Below, in pieces: positions 21,614-34,525 of a stretch of 64,000 nucleotides of DNA. Position 1 is the stretch's first letter. Every line of letters begins with the position of its first letter. The stretch is from Straminergon stramineum (lineage: Eukaryota; Streptophyta; Bryopsida; Hypnales; Calliergonaceae): contig OY987268.1 of assembly GCA_963920665.1 (NCBI GenBank), positions 9,736,501 to 9,800,500 on the forward strand, written 5' to 3'. The notes under the pieces are model-generated. The model ran no database searches. It was not told the DNA's origin and was given only the letters and a program-made list of their open reading frames with translations. Both the position numbers and the translations under genes were made by a program.

Positions 21614-21870
21614 TGCAAGACAAGTTAATTGAACATAGGCATGGAAGTTTGTTTTTATCCGGGGTTTATCGGGGTTTAAAAAGAAATAAATTATACACAA
21701 ATTAAGGCGTGAGTTCGTTTCTAAATTCCCATGCTAGCCATCCCTTGATATCCTGATCCTTGACAACAAAAAGCAAGATTCTCCAGGCCTAGAGTAAGTT
21801 AGAATGAGAGGGGAAAATGAAAAGGATCTTAGTGGTTAGGTGATTATTACCTCAGAATTGCACCCCATTG
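21614..21870 (+). repeat. Repeat J (copy)
   Basis: 'caagttaattgaacatagg', 'tttttatccggggtttat', 'atcccttgatatcctgatcc', 'agcaagattctccaggcc', 'gagaggggaaaatgaaaag' and 'gattattacctcag' follow in the same order as at 56948-58262. No coding sequence. Confidence 0.65.
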
Positions 21871-22551
21871 TGGGTGACAATTAAAAATTCTAGTGTTTTC
21901 CCCAGGAGTAAATGGTAGGGACAATGAGTGGGTCAATTCATCCTGGGCGTAACTACTGTACTATAGTGATCCTTGTAAGGTAAAATAGCCCATTGTGGTC
22001 AGGATTTGGATTCTACCCTCATGCCATTGCTGAAATTTTTTCCCACACAAAGACAAGTGTGAGAAATAGTGAGAGCAATTGAAATTATATTTTTTAGACA
22101 AAGTATGAATCTGTTATGAATTTTTGAAGTGATCTACCTAAACGAGTCAAGAGGCTATCTGATAACCAATAAAAATTGTATCCAATATGCTCATCTTAAT
22201 CACCTAAAGCTGTCACAATAATTTTTAATGTGGAAGGCCCTGAAAAGTCACTTTCTACAATGATTCACACTCAAAAAGATGGGTGCTCCTAATGAGGTCA
22301 TTAATCACTCCATGGGTGTTGGGTTAGACATTGATTATGGCGTGAAAAATTGTCATGAGGTCATTAGGTGTCCACTATGGGTCATCTGACTACAATGGGT
22401 TCTTTTACCTTAGTGATCCTTGTAGCTACAAAACTCTCGAATTCCAGAACCCCAGATCGGACAAGCTTATAGTTGTATGACAAGCTTCTTGCAGAGGTTC
22501 AGTCAAGGGTGAATGTATAAAAAAGCCCTCCTATTTTGTACCATAATAACT
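21871..22551. other. Spacer with H-repeat fragments
   Basis: Begins with H-like 'ttctagtgttttcccc' and 'gggtcaattcatcctgggcg' (about 21880-21950) and ends with an H fragment (22440-22551). The middle (21950-22440) shows no gene or known element. Confidence 0.4.
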
Positions 22552-23120
22552 TTAACCCCTAAAGGACCGAGGCACATTTCGGGCAGAAATTGTCAAAAAC
22601 TGCCCACTTTTTAGGGCAACAAGAATAAATGGGAAAAAAAGTTTGTTTTTTTCAAAATTCAACCGTACACATTTGAACTAGACTTCTTTAGGAACACGTG
22701 GAAAATTTTTTAGAAACTTGAACCGCACAAATTGAAAGTTTATAATGTTTGAAGTTAGGTGAAATTTTTTTTTCCAACCTTGCCCAACATGGCCTACAAA
22801 CTTTAACTCCTTCTAGAATGATATTCTTACACTAAACATGGTTATTTTTTTACATTTGCATCTTGGATCATGTAAGCTACACACCTGCCAAATTTCAAAA
22901 TCATAGGAAGAGTTTTGCACATGCTGCCCGCAAAGTTCAGGGCAGCATAACTTTTGATCTGGGCACCCGATTGGAAAAAAAAATTAGATTTTCAGGAAGG
23001 GGATACCTAGTTACACATTATTTCCAAATTTCATGAACATCCAACTAAAAATGACTTTGTAGGAGCCTACCCGAGATTTCTTGCGTATGATGAACGGACA
23101 CTTGGTCCTTTAGGGGTTAA
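22552..23120 (+). mobile_element. TTAA element, family C (intact copy C1)
   Basis: TTAA-CCCCTAAAGGACCGAGG at the left, ACTTGGTCCTTTAGGGG-TTAA at the right; 569 bp. The terminal inverted repeat CCCCTAAAGGACC is perfect over 13 bases. This is the reference copy for the interrupted copy at 49957-51622. Its internal 'acTTTAActccttctag' (about 22802) is the empty site for element D. Non-coding. Confidence 0.9.
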
Positions 23121-23545
23121 TGTTAACACCTCCCATAGCTAATTTGGGGGCTCCGATTGCAAATATGAACTCAAAATTTGAAAAAAAAAAATGAGCGCAA
23201 CAAATAAAAGGTTCCTAAGTTTTCCCCAGGGGTAAAATATGGGGGCAAAACCACCTCTATAGGAGGCTCATCATACAACTATAAGCTCAACCCCCTAGAT
23301 CCCAGGCCGGGGGGGATTGACCCCCTCGCTCATCCCCCCCAAAGTCAATCCAAGGGTGCATGTAAAAAAAAAGACCCCCTATTTTGTGCTTCATTGATTT
23401 ATCTTTTGTGCCACACCCAAGGAATTAGGGGCCTCTGATTGCAAATATGAATTCAAAATTTACAAATTTTATCATGCGTGACAAACAAAAAAATTCAGGG
23501 TTTTCCCTTGGGGACGAGCGAGGGGGTCAATCCACCCCGGCCAGA
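23121..23545. repeat. H-type repeats
   Basis: Two units in the same orientation with 'aaagaccccctattttgtg', 'atgaattcaaaattt' and 'cttggggacgagcgaggggg'. Confidence 0.6.
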
Positions 23546-23794
23546 TCCCAGGTCTGCTGAAACTGCATGCCGACCATGGAAGCCTGCCGTGGGCCTCATT
23601 ATACAGAAAAGTAATCGTCTTTTATAAGAAACTAAATTCAGGCTCCTACAGTAGCACCTTTAGAAAATGTTAAGAATGCCAAATAGTTCCGAGCTCCCAC
23701 AAGGATAGTGCTTTCTATGAAATTTCGTTTCATTTGATTAAGAAACGTAAACGAAAAAAACAGTTGCCTTTGCGCCATTGATGGCAGAGCTTGC

Positions 23795-24440
23795 CGGCGA
23801 GCGAGTAGCTCCATAGCGCGGCACTCCGAAGGGCCACTTTCACACACAAATGCAAGAGCTGTTGTGAAGGCCTTTTGTAGGGGGCGTTGTAATCAACAGG
23901 GATTATAGCCAGCAGGCAGGCAGGCAGGGCAAGGCAGGCAGGCAGGCAGGCACGGTACCCCGCGCTAAACCCCAGGTGACCCGCCTTTGAGCGCAGGTGA
24001 CCCGGGCTTTTGGCAGTAATACAGAACGTGGGCCCTTTTGGTACACCCTACCCTCCCTGCCAAAAGAATACCAAAAGAGCTACAGTAGCTCTTTTGGTAT
24101 TCTTTTGGTATTCTTTTGGCAGGGAGGGTAGGGTTTTGGTATTCTTTTGGTATTCTTTTGGCAGGGAGGGTAGGGTTTGGGTACTCTTTTGGTATTCTTT
24201 TGGCAGGGAGGGTCCCGGGTCATCTGCGCTCAAAGGCGGGTCACCTGGGGTTTAGCGCGGGGTACCTTGCCGTGCCTGCCTGCCTTGCCTGCCTGCCTTG
24301 CCTGCCTGCCTTGCCTTGCCTGCCTGCCTGCTGGCTATAATCCCTGTTAATTACAAACGCCCCCTACAAAAGGCCTTCACAACAGCTCTTGCATTTGTGT
24401 GTCAAGGTGCCCTTCGGAGTGCCGCGCTGTGGAGCTACTG
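23795..24440. repeat. Large imperfect palindrome joining two unit-R 5' ends head to head
   Basis: Left arm: inverted start of unit R (23795-23905), a GGCA-rich tract (23906-23951), 'accccgcgctaaacccc', then 'ccctccctgcc' up to the centre 'ccaaaagagctacagtagct' at about 24071-24090. The right arm repeats these in reverse, to the unit-R start at 24331. It carries three 41-42-bp tandem units (marked by 'ggcaggga' at 24119, 24160 and 24202) where the left arm has one. The inverted R fragment diverges inward of its first ~110 bp. Confidence 0.8.
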
Positions 24441-26330
24441 CTGTTGCTGCTTGCCATTTTCATAGCCAACCTCTGTAAGAAGCAATTGCTAGCTATCGTT
24501 GTCCACGGAGTCATCAACCTTGAGTTCCCTTCCCTTTCTCAGTCCAAGGTCTCACAGGATTGCACTGCCCGCGGAAGTGGGGACACTGATGAGTGCGCAT
24601 ATCCCCGCACCCGAATGCGTGATCATCTTGCTCGTCTGCACTCATGTCGAGTAACGACCCGTAATGGAGCTTCTGCACCTTCGCGGTGACAATCCAGTCT
24701 TCGTCGTTAATCGCCATTCTCTCTCTGATTGAACCCCAATTTCATCTCGTCGTCCGCTTTGTGCTCCATGAAATAATCGTTCTTGCAATGTCTGTGAATA
24801 TTAGTGAGAAGGATTATTTTTGATCAGTCCTCACGGAGACCACGACGCGGGCTTCACTGGGATTTTGGGTACTCCTACAGCTACTGACTTTCGGGTCGGA
24901 AACGACCTCCGTTTGTGATTCTACACCTTCGCTGTATCATCTTTTCGAATTCAGCATCTCTCTCTGGATTGTGGCCCAGTTCCAGCTTGAGTGAAATGTA
25001 CTCCGCGAACGTAATTTTCTTGTTTGTGAATGAGTAGGAAAATTTTGAACAGAGAGCCCGCACGACGCGGGATTCAATGGGATTGAATTTGAGCTCCGAT
25101 TTGCAAAGTTGCGTTTGAAATGCACGGATTCGTTCTCCCGCTCCCGCTGAGATAGAACGTGAAGGCTCTGTACGAATGTTGGCAAATTTGATCCATTGGG
25201 TAGTTCCCATTAATGGATGGTGTATTCTTTGTATTTTCAGGATAAACCGTCGATCAAATCACCGAATTGCGCAAAGCGGGAGATCCACACTTAGCGATGG
25301 CGCAGGCGAACGCAGGAGCCGAAGGCGAAAACAGAGCAGTGCCGCACATAGACGGCGCGGCACCGCACGTGGATGTTGAAGGCGTTGAAGCGGCAGTCCT
25401 GGCGGCAGATCCGGTGGCAGTGGTCGCTGACATGGCAGAAGTCCTTTTCCCAAATGATGGTGCACGTTTTGAAATCGAGGCTGTTCTGGTGGGCCCTCCG
25501 CCGACTAAAAGCAACCTGAGTTGCAAGATCCTCCCCAAAATTCCTGATGAAACCTGACCCTGAGAAAGGAAATAAATACAATGTTGGGTACACTACTATT
25601 TACGTTATTAGTGTTTCATTGTCCTGTTCCCTCGTTCCGTCTTGCAGGATGGTTTTCCTTTGATTTTGCGGAATGAATGGGAAAGCCGATTGCCTGAGAC
25701 GAAGGGTGCGTTGGGTTAACTGAGTTCCACAAGCAACGTGGACGTGTTGGGGACTTGGGGTAGTTCTACCAGACAGGATTTGTATATCATGTAAACTTTA
25801 CGATTTTATAGCCTCTTTTGGATTGGTTTTGGTTTTGTGTTACGGTATTGGAGGCAGCAGCAATATAAAGGTATATGATTATGTTTGGGCTATGATTGTA
25901 AGGATACTTTGGTTTTGTGTTTTACTTCGGACTATGAAGTAAGGATAATGAACGCTCCTGCTTTGGGACTTCTGTTGGTTGTACTCTTTCCGTTGCAATG
26001 ACATCTGCTTTTCATTTCTACCCATATCATAACAAAACAAATCAAGGATGGATTCTGGTAATGCTCAAGAGTAATCCCATGGAGGTCCTTTGCAAAATTT
26101 ATTTCTGCCTAGAGCATATTTGCAGGAGAATATTGTTTATCCACATGTAGGATCTAATTTGTGCAGCGGAAACTTGTCCCTCAGTTTGTTCTCACGAACC
26201 AGTTTTGCTTTGATTCAGAATCCAGTGATGTCTTTCAGTCCCAAGTGGGTTCCCTTGGCAATGAAGAATTCTCGTATGTCATATTTTTGTAATGGTATTA
26301 TTTTGCCTTTGATGTATGATTCTAGACATT
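24330..26330 (+). repeat. Unit R, copy 2
   Basis: Same layout as 5998-7965: 'ccccctacaaaaggcctt', hydrophobic-start frame (from about 24399, no ATG at the position used in copy 1), tandem 'acgacgcggg' segments (24852 and 25062), a pyrimidine-rich tract ending AG at 25240, main ORF at 25267-25557, then a long AT-rich 3' part with 'aacgtggacgtgttgggg'. After the acceptor-like AG, an in-frame TAA (25243-25245) precedes the ORF. Confidence 0.6.
25267..25557 (+). CDS. Conserved orphan ORF of unit R (copy 2), unknown function
   Basis: 96 residues if read from a TTG at 25267; the first ATG gives MAQANAGAEGENRAVPHI at 25297. It shares ARFEIEAVLVGPPPTKSN and ILPKIPDET with the other copies. Relative to copy 1 it has one extra codon (Asp in FPNDGARF) and lacks the QP extension. 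Several differences from copies 1 and 3 are third-position silent changes (GCA/GCG, GTT/GTC, CCC/CCG, ACA/ACT). No motif recognised. Because a stop sits just upstream, either translation starts at the ATG or this copy is broken. Confidence 0.4.
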   Translation: MRKAGDPHLAMAQANAGAEGENRAVPHIDGAAPHVDVEGVEAAVLAADPVAVVADMAEVLFPNDGARFEIEAVLVGPPPTKSNLSCKILPKIPDET

Positions 26331-26382
26331 AAACAAATATTTCTATGCATTAAATTAGTATGAGTTCTTTATTATATTTAGG

Positions 26383-26611
26383 TACCATTTTTTGTTTGTT
26401 TGTTATGGTGAGATCTGTAGAATTGCATACACACCAATCATGTTTATGGTATTGTTAGAAAGCCCTCAACAAGGAGGGATGCAAGGACTTTGCTTCATGG
26501 CATTTTGACTCACAATGAAAAAGATATTGAATTTCTGAATTAAAAAATTAAAAAATTACTTTTACTTTTATTTTGTTGTGTTGTGGCAACAACATAGGGC
26601 ATACTAGTGAA
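26383..26611 (+). repeat. Single diverged G unit
   Basis: 'tttgtttgtttgttatggtgagatct', 'agaaagccctcaacaaggaggg' and 'catactagtg' align with the tandem G units. Confidence 0.65.
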
Positions 26612-29600
26612 AATAATGCTTTGTATATCCCAAGAAGAATTTTAAAATTTTATTTTTGGTTATTCTTACTATTATTCTGAATTTTGTAGGATGTCTAATA
26701 AATATGCCTTAGCCTCTTTTAAAATACCCTTTGAGCTCTATGAAATATACTATTTATAAAGATTGTCTTTTGTAAGATAATTTTTCAAAAATACCTCTAA
26801 AAGTCTTACCCATTTTTACATATTATTTCAATCTTGAAGGTATGTTTTATATTTATATATCTATTTTAATATATAATAATAATTTTTATATTCTTAGATA
26901 AGTATTTAGAGATGGCTAATAAGCTTCAAGTGGACTTTTGATCTTTTTTTACTTTAACTTTTTCCAAATGTGCGTAATTGATGAACATTAAACTCTAGCA
27001 AACATGTTCCATTGATTTGAAAGATGGATGTATTGCATGCTTGGATTTCCCTTATGTCTTCAACTTTAATCTCATGCTTCCACCTTGGCCTATGTGCAAG
27101 TCATAGTCCTTACAACTTTACAAGAGACACACTTCCAACTTGTGAATTGTCTAAAATAATGAACTAAATGAAATCTTTGGTCCATGATGACTTTGTGTTC
27201 AAAATAGTGCAAGACAAAACTTACAAAAAGCAATTAGCACTATAGTATCAAATTTTATTAGCTAATTCTTTAATTGTCAATGCCTTTGTGTAGATATATT
27301 ATTCACCTAAAATCCATCAAAAGATTTAAACAACCAAATAAAAAATTGGATGAGAAAAAGGTTCTTTAGACAAAATATCATCCAAAAGTTCGTTGTATAT
27401 CATCTTAAATTCTATAGACTTCCAAGCTCTTAGGGCACTAGTAGAATCCCATTTTGTAACCATGCTCTTCACATGTTTGTTCATAAACCTCCAAAAGTTT
27501 CAATCCTAGAATGAGGGTTTTAGAATTTAGAATTTTGTCTTATCTCAAATTTTACTATAATTTCTTGAAATTGTTTACAAGGTAAGAGAATGTACTAGCT
27601 TTGGGGGAATACAATTTTTTTTTATTGGTGATTCAAAGAAAAAGCTATGCCCTCATAAGTTCAAAATTCTCAAGTTTGGACAACAAAAAAAAATTTGAAA
27701 TAATATTATTTATTATAGGATATCTTTATTTCTAAATGAAAAGTTTTCTTCATACCCTTTGGATTGATGATGTAAAGTTATGAAGAGTTTTGCTTTGTGG
27801 GCAATGAGGACACTTTTGTGGAAAAAAATGTATTGGATTCTTTTCTAAACTCAAGTTTTACAATTTTTCAAAACAAAAGGTCTATTGGCTATTTATCACT
27901 TAACATAGCTATATTATACTAGGATTGACACATTTAATTCCATTTTAGAACTACTGATAATTTCATTTTTCCTTCCAAATTATATTATTTGTCTTCTAAT
28001 TAAGAATTTAAAAGAATGAAATCAATTTTCAAACTCAATTCTCCACCATAAGGTTTACCCCTTGAATGATCAAGTGATTGTTCAACATGTGCATGAAATC
28101 TCTGACCATAGGTTTAAATAGAGGAAAAATTGAACAAATGTTTCTAAAATTTGGCATAAGATTGGTACATTTTCCCTTTTTGCAAGAATTCAAAAAATCA
28201 ATTTGGTTGCAATTGCACTCCAAATTTTGCTTTGGTAAGCATGAAATGCCAACACCTCTACAACTTTGTCTTTTAGTGTACTTTTGAAGTGGTTTATTTT
28301 CAATTTCACATATCAAAATTTGAGATTTCTTGTACCTATTCAAAGTACTTTTGAGTGCACTTCAATAACATAAATTTCAAGTTCTAATTATATAGCAGTA
28401 AAAAATTAAATATATGTTTGGACTTTGGAAGGGGAGTATACCGATCCTATTGAGGATGCCCTTAAGGCATAAAAGCATTGCAGTACATACCTTTTCTAAT
28501 TAGTAAACCATGTAAAATTTGGAAAGCGTATAAAACAATTGTATTTTATTCTTTATGGAGAGATTTTGAAGTAAAATACAAAAAACGTGAGTATTTGGAG
28601 TCATTTTTTATAGCAATATTTCATTAGTTGATATTTTGTAATTTGTAATTTACAATAAAATTACATAAATTTGAAATTTGAAAATTCCTTTTATTACAGA
28701 CTTCCCAAATTGATTCGCATTTCTTCTATTAAAGAATTTATAAATTGAGTACTTGAATAAAATTTGGTTTAAATTTATCTTTTGATGAAAGGGATTATTA
28801 TTAATGATTTTCATTTGATTTAAGCCCAAAAAGATTAATAAATCATATGGATCTAATTAAAACATTATTTAGCCTCCTACAAAATCAATTTTGAATTGAT
28901 TTTCCTAAAATTATGACACAGTATCCACATGTATGTCTTTTGTGAGAATAAATTTTTTCTTTGTTCAAGTTCACACATGGATCAAAAGTTATGTTGTCCA
29001 AATTTTTTAAACAAGGTGGATAACTTTGAACATCATGTGCACATCACTTCTTCAAATTCTAAAATTTGGCAAGTATACAACTAACATGATTAAAGATGCA
29101 ACTATACATACAAAAAATATTACAGTTTAATACAAGAAAGACATTCTAAGTAGAGATAAAGTTGACCAACCTTGTTCAACAAGGCTAGAAGAAAACTTGT
29201 TCATCCAACTTCCCTTACTACAAATAATTCCAACAATGTTAGTGAGTGAGCACAAAGACTTGAGTCTACAAGCTTTGAACCTAGTTGCAGGTATTTACCT
29301 ACAACCATTTGAAGTTGTTTATAACACATGTACCTATAACATGGAAAAAGTCTACAACATAGGTATCAAGAACATTGACACCTATATCCATAGAAAGTGT
29401 CTACAATATGGACTCATGGGCTCATATGCTCATAGATTCTATGCTTACATGCTAGCTCTCCCCCATATAATTCTACAATCTACACGAGCAATATTCTTGA
29501 ATTTTTCCACCAATTTCTGTGATAATCTAGAGTAATTTTATATGATTAAATGCATTTCATAATTAAAAAAATATTTTCATTCTATGCACTAGAAATTAGG

Positions 29601-30944
29601 GCATTTTTTGACAAATCCATTTTAAATTTTTTAAAAATGGAATTCATCAATTAGATGTGGCAATTTTTGAAGGGTTTGATTTTTTTGATAGCTGAAGTAA
29701 GAAATAGAGTGGAGCAAAATAATTAGAGATTGTTGACAATTGAAAATTGACCTAGATTTTTATTGCACCTCCTTTACAATGCTCTTGGAATCTTAAATCA
29801 ATGTGGATCAAATTTTAAGTGATGAAGTCTAAATATATTGTAGATGGTATAATATAATCTTACATTTTTCTCATATTGATTGGTAGACCTTGCTAGGTAT
29901 GTGTCATTACGGTCCCCAAAATCTCTTCACTTCTAATGCATATGACCCATTTCCAACCACTTAAGCAATTATGCAAATACGGATTGTGGGTTTCTCGAGT
30001 AGGGAAATTTTCCCATGTACGGAAATTGAAATAGAGTTTAGAAGGATTCCAAAATTTTATATCTCAAAACATAATGACTTTGAATTTTTTAGCTTAAGAT
30101 TATGTTTGACCTATACTAGTCATATAGGTCTTCTTATTTCCAACCAATGGCTAGTTGCAATATCAAGAGTCTTCTACCCAATCATACTATGACACAACTA
30201 CATTGGAAACTATGCCATAATTAATTATTGCTAATCAATACTTGAACGGAAAGAAACCAATCTATAGAGCAAAAATGTGTGTGTGTGTGAGATTGGAAAG
30301 GGGTTGGCAACCATATAGGAATCATCAACATTGAATTTAAACTTTTCAAGAATGAAATGAGAGCCTTTCCCCTTGTAATTCTAGTTCCAATTCTTTTGCA
30401 AAGACAATGTTTTTATATTGCAAGTTGGATATTCTTGACATGTCATTTGTTTGACGGGACTTATAAAAAATGCAAACACAAAATTAAGAAGACTACAAGA
30501 ATCATTTGTTAATTTCTTAATATGTGTTTTTTTACCATTTGACACCAAAATTAGAGGTCAAAATTCCTACTTCCCATACTTTTTACTTCTTCCTTGAGAA
30601 GCTTTTAAAGTTTAGAAAATCTTGAAGGAGTTTTTGTTTTTAATTAGGTCTTTGCCTTTGAGAGTTAATGACTAGCACATCCAATTTATTTTTCATGATT
30701 TTGTTGGTGAATCATCAAGGGGAGCTACATGAAAAAATGTCAAGGAAGGCTAAAATGGGAGCTGTTTAGAGCAATGCTTTAGTATTGGGTTTTTTTTAGA
30801 TTTTTTTCGTTTATGCTACACCGTTTCGAAATGAATATAAAAAAATGCCCTCTATATTGAGTTCTTGAATTTTGTATCCTCTCTTAGTTAATTTTGAGTT
30901 TAAGATTCAAAATATAATTCTCAATTTCTAAATTTAATCTTCGA
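26612..30944. other. AT-rich region without recognisable genes; old repeat remains
   Basis: About 27600-28020 resembles the inner part of families B/D but without ends. A 112-codon frame at 29197-29535 has an odd repeated 'ctacaa' phrase and no known domain. A 73-codon frame at 29971-30192 is likewise unrecognised. A short (TG)n tract lies at about 30276-30290. Nothing here supports an expressed gene. Confidence 0.45.
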
Positions 30945-32250
30945 TGTTGCACCCCTTAGTGACACTTACCACCTTAAATTCACCTTTTAGTGCTTTCCAA
31001 GCACTTGACCCTTTGGTGACACCAAGGATCACGTTCTTCTAACACTATACATGTGATGCATCCACAATGTTAGGTTCCAACTCTAGTCACGTAGTTCCCC
31101 ATTCTTCGGTGACTCCCAATATTTCAATTCCAACCCTTAACTCCCACAAGACACCGGGCATGTCATTTGATGATATGGGGTGGAATTTCCATTGATGTCC
31201 AAACACTTGTTGGAGGCACTACTCCCCACTGGTGCTAACCACCCTTGAATGGGATCCAACACCCCACTAGGCTCAACCCAACTCATTTCAGGACTCACTA
31301 ATCAGGACTCATCAAACGAGACTCACACCATAGCCTAGTGTAAAGCAGGACACCACCCAACCAGTATCAAGGAGTGTACAAGCACTCTATGGTAACACAC
31401 AAATGGTGGTAAGGCTCCAACACTAACTTCACCACCCAGGGCCACTTTGGCTCACTATGGCACCATCCAAGAGTGAGGAGGGAGACCACCCCTCCTCATA
31501 GTACTCTTTGCGGGATTTGACAGCCCCCCCATACTAAAGATTACTGGAAACCCCCAAGATGCTCCTCATTTTGGAAGACCACCCAATTCCAAGTGGTTTC
31601 CCCAAAATCAGATCCTCAAGAATTCTTGATTTTTCCATCGGGATAACTTTTAGCTCCGAGCTCCAAATCCCAAATACAAGCCCAATTTCGTGATCTACAT
31701 TTTTCGTATATCACCGTGAACTATTCACTTTCCCCAATGCGACAAGTATTGAGGAAGTTATGGCCCTCCAAAGGTACGAGTTCTTGGGAGGTGTAGTTCT
31801 CCGAGACTCCACCCTCTTTGGATGCCCATAACTTTTAGTTCACAGCTCATCTCCTTATGAGCCTTATCATTCTAGAAATCTTGTCTTCTTAGCTTTCCAA
31901 TGATATGTGGCATGCCCTATTTGTCTCAAAGGAATCCTCTCAAACTTAGTTTCCCACATCCCCATGCCTCAGGACGTAGCTGAGACACTGTCAACTTTGA
32001 AGAGCCATAACTTTTGACTCCCAACTTGGATTCTCGCGTTCTTTGAACCCATGGACGCATCTTCTCACAAGCTTTCCAAGTATGTGTGACAAGTCCCCTA
32101 ATTCATCTAAATCGGAGTGCTACAACTCTCTGATTGCTCGGGACTCCTAGTCTCCCTCACCCCATCTCTTGCAAGGCTTGGGGAGTCACCTCCAATGTCC
32201 CCCTTGCTCACAAGGTGGCACAAGTGTGCCTCTTGATGAGGGTTGTGACA
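30945..32250 (-). mobile_element. Probable solo LTR, 1.3 kb, minus orientation
   Basis: GC-richer than both flanks. Read on the minus strand it begins TGTCACAACCCTC and ends GGTGCAACA, the TG...CA form of plant Ty3/gypsy LTRs, and holds phrases common in plant LTRs ('ccataacttttgactcc', 'cttagctttccaatg'). There is no gag-pol sequence beside it, so a solo LTR is likely. No clear 5-bp flanking duplication. Confidence 0.5.
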
Positions 32251-32709
32251 CTCTGTGGTAAATAATAAACTCTAATATTTTTTCTAATATAAAAAATTAG
32301 ACAAAATTCTCTCTCTCCAAGGAATGCTCAAAGCATTACTCTAAAGGGATCTACTCACACATACTTTAATTAAAATTGACTTGCATTTAACCCTTCCCAG
32401 GCAATATGAAAGTCCCTAGACATAATAATTATAGAAAAATTTCAAGGGTGTCCTTCATGAATGGTGACTACAAAAATAAAGTATGATCTATGGAAAGGTG
32501 GAAGTGAGTTGAACATGTCCTAGATACAGTACCTCTTGCAATTCTACATCCCGAATGCCCGTAGACCTAGAAACAAGTCCTTTTGAACATTTGACCATAA
32601 ATGGATTCTATTTGCACAACTTGTTAAATTGCTAGACAAATTGCACCCCAAGTGTGTCCAGAACTTAAAGTGACAGCTATGACACCACTAACTACAACTT
32701 AATTTATCG
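32251..32709. other. AT-rich spacer, nothing recognised
   Basis: No element ends or coding sequence seen. Confidence 0.4.
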
Positions 32710-33042
32710 TAGAACCACCCATTACCAACAACTTAAGCATTTTGTGCATGATCTTGAGTAGTAGAAGACAATTAAAATTTTCTAAACTTGTAGAAAGACT
32801 AAAATCATGAGGATTGTAATTTTTGGGTAATTTTCTAACTAAAATTGAAATTACTATGAGTTTTGGAAATCAAAAGTTGATTTAGACCCATCTCCAACGC
32901 ATAGAGTCTTCCATAATGTTTCATTCAAAGACTACTTTGGCTCTCAAAACCAAGCACATTTGTCATGACACTAATGGTTAAAAAAACATAATATAGGGCT
33001 TCAATGAGGGGGTAAGTGGTCGACTATGGGTGGTTCTACACA
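32710..33042. mobile_element. Small DNA element K (uninterrupted copy)
   Basis: GTAGAACCACCCATTACC at the left and GGGTGGTTCTAC at the right are inverted repeats shared with the split copy at 8704-12375. 333 bp, non-coding. Confidence 0.75.
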
Positions 33043-34029
33043 ACAATTGGAGTATAGCATATACCAATAATAGCTATAATAATGACTATAGCATATGCCA
33101 ATAATTTTCCAAAGATTTAAGTGTCCAAATATTTGTCACTAAAAATACACTATGTTAAGAATGGCAACTCAATATTTTGTTTTCTCCCGATCACAACAGA
33201 GAAATGAAAGAACCATGGATTATCTTGATATTGATGTAAATACAAATACAAGTAAGATCTCAATTGCCTTTGAGTTTTGCTAAAATTTGACTAGGCTATG
33301 TGATGCAGTGGAACACTCCTGTGTTGATTGGGTAGCCTAAATCCCCAGCTTCTCATGTACGGCAGTCTGCTCTTCAAGCAACCTTTTAAGAACTGATTGC
33401 ATTTGGGGGGAGCTGAATTCCTTGAAACAATTGTCAGTAAATTTTCATAGGAAGAGAATTGGAATTGGTAAGTCTAATCTCAGAAGATTCATATTTTCGG
33501 AACTTTGTGGAATTAGTTACAAGTTTTTGAAGTTGAAATATAGTGGTCACTAAAAGCAACCACCTCTTGAAATATACACTGTTGGTACATTGAAGAAAGC
33601 AAAATATATCTTTGTGTTAGAGATAGCTTTTAGAGTAGGGATGCTTTTAGAGCATCCTATTTTAGCTAACATTCCACTACTCCATTCACCTTCTCCTAAA
33701 TTTTTGAAGTGCCCGCTAGGCTCCATGGTTTTTATAGACAATCTTAGCCTTCATAGGACATTGATATTTTGAAAGTCAAAATCTGAATTTTGATATCGTT
33801 TTTTCATTAGATGAAATCCACCTACTATTAAGGGTCGTGAATTCCCCCAAGTTCCCCCAAGTTCTCAGATTGTGGGAATTCAGCCTTAGCAGCTGGCTGA
33901 CTTGGCCGACATACGGCCATGTCAGATTATAATAAATAAAAAAATTTAAGAATTTTTTTAAAAATTTTAATTTAAAAAAAAATTATGGCCAGAACTGGCT
34001 GGTTCCCGCCTAAAATGGCCCTTTAGTGT
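33043..34029. other. AT-rich spacer, no gene
   Basis: Overlapping 60- and 63-codon frames on opposite strands (33550-33772) look accidental. A G/C-richer patch at about 33835-33930 ('cccccaagttcccccaagtt') shows no repeat structure I can name. Confidence 0.4.
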
Positions 34030-34525
34030 TGCTGAAAAACATCTAATGATTTTAAATGTTTTTAAGCTTAGCTAAGAAAATGTACCTCCAACAATCTACT
34101 TTTCACTCTTTTTTCCTTTTTTTTTTTAAATTGTGAAATTGTGACTTTTGTGACACTTTGAAAATAGCATCTTGAAAGCTTAAAATACAACATTTTAAGA
34201 ACTTTTTTCTATTGAATTTCTCTTGGTGTGAGATCAAGGAGTACACCAATTACACCATGATGTTTTTTACTATAATTTTTATTTTTTTAAAATGATACAA
34301 TTTTAAGCATTTTTGTAATTGCTATAATTTTGACAAAGAAATTTTCTAAGAAAATCATATAAAGTTCAATTTGATGTTATTATTTATGAAAGAATTAGAT
34401 TAATTTTTAGACATATATTACTACATGTGGAAAAATGTCAAAGTTTTTCAATGACTTTGTGTTTTAATCTAGAAATCTAATGAAATTTGACCAAGCTCAG
34501 ATATGAAATGTCTTTTAAGGGTTAA
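34030..34525 (-). mobile_element. TTAA element, family I, truncated inverted copy
   Basis: Ends AAATGTCTTTTAAGGG-TTAA (34522-34525). Reverse complement of about 490 bp matches 34730-35215. The far end is missing. Confidence 0.7.

Larger units (their letters stand above)
15468..26330 (+). repeat. Segmental duplication, copy 1 (~10.9 kb)
   Basis: Collinear with 51857-62010: G array, a shared single-copy-like block (16435-16522, 17722-18094), element B1, G units, element B2, the 20735-21394 block, inverted-repeat block 21395-21610, J, H and R follow in the same order and orientation. Copy-specific insertions (16527-16749, 16788-17705, 22552-23120, the 23.8-24.3 kb palindrome) distinguish it from the second copy. 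Confidence 0.8.

Noticed and set aside
24010..24255. Plus-strand frame with repeated VFFWYSFGREGR, and the mirrored minus frame with PSLPKEYQK
   Set aside because: It is simply the translation of the 41-42-bp tandem units in the palindrome arm; no start context or homologue.
29197..29535. 112-codon plus frame
   Set aside because: The 'ctacaa' periodicity gives a run of Tyr/Asn/Ile codons; no domain, no flanking signals.
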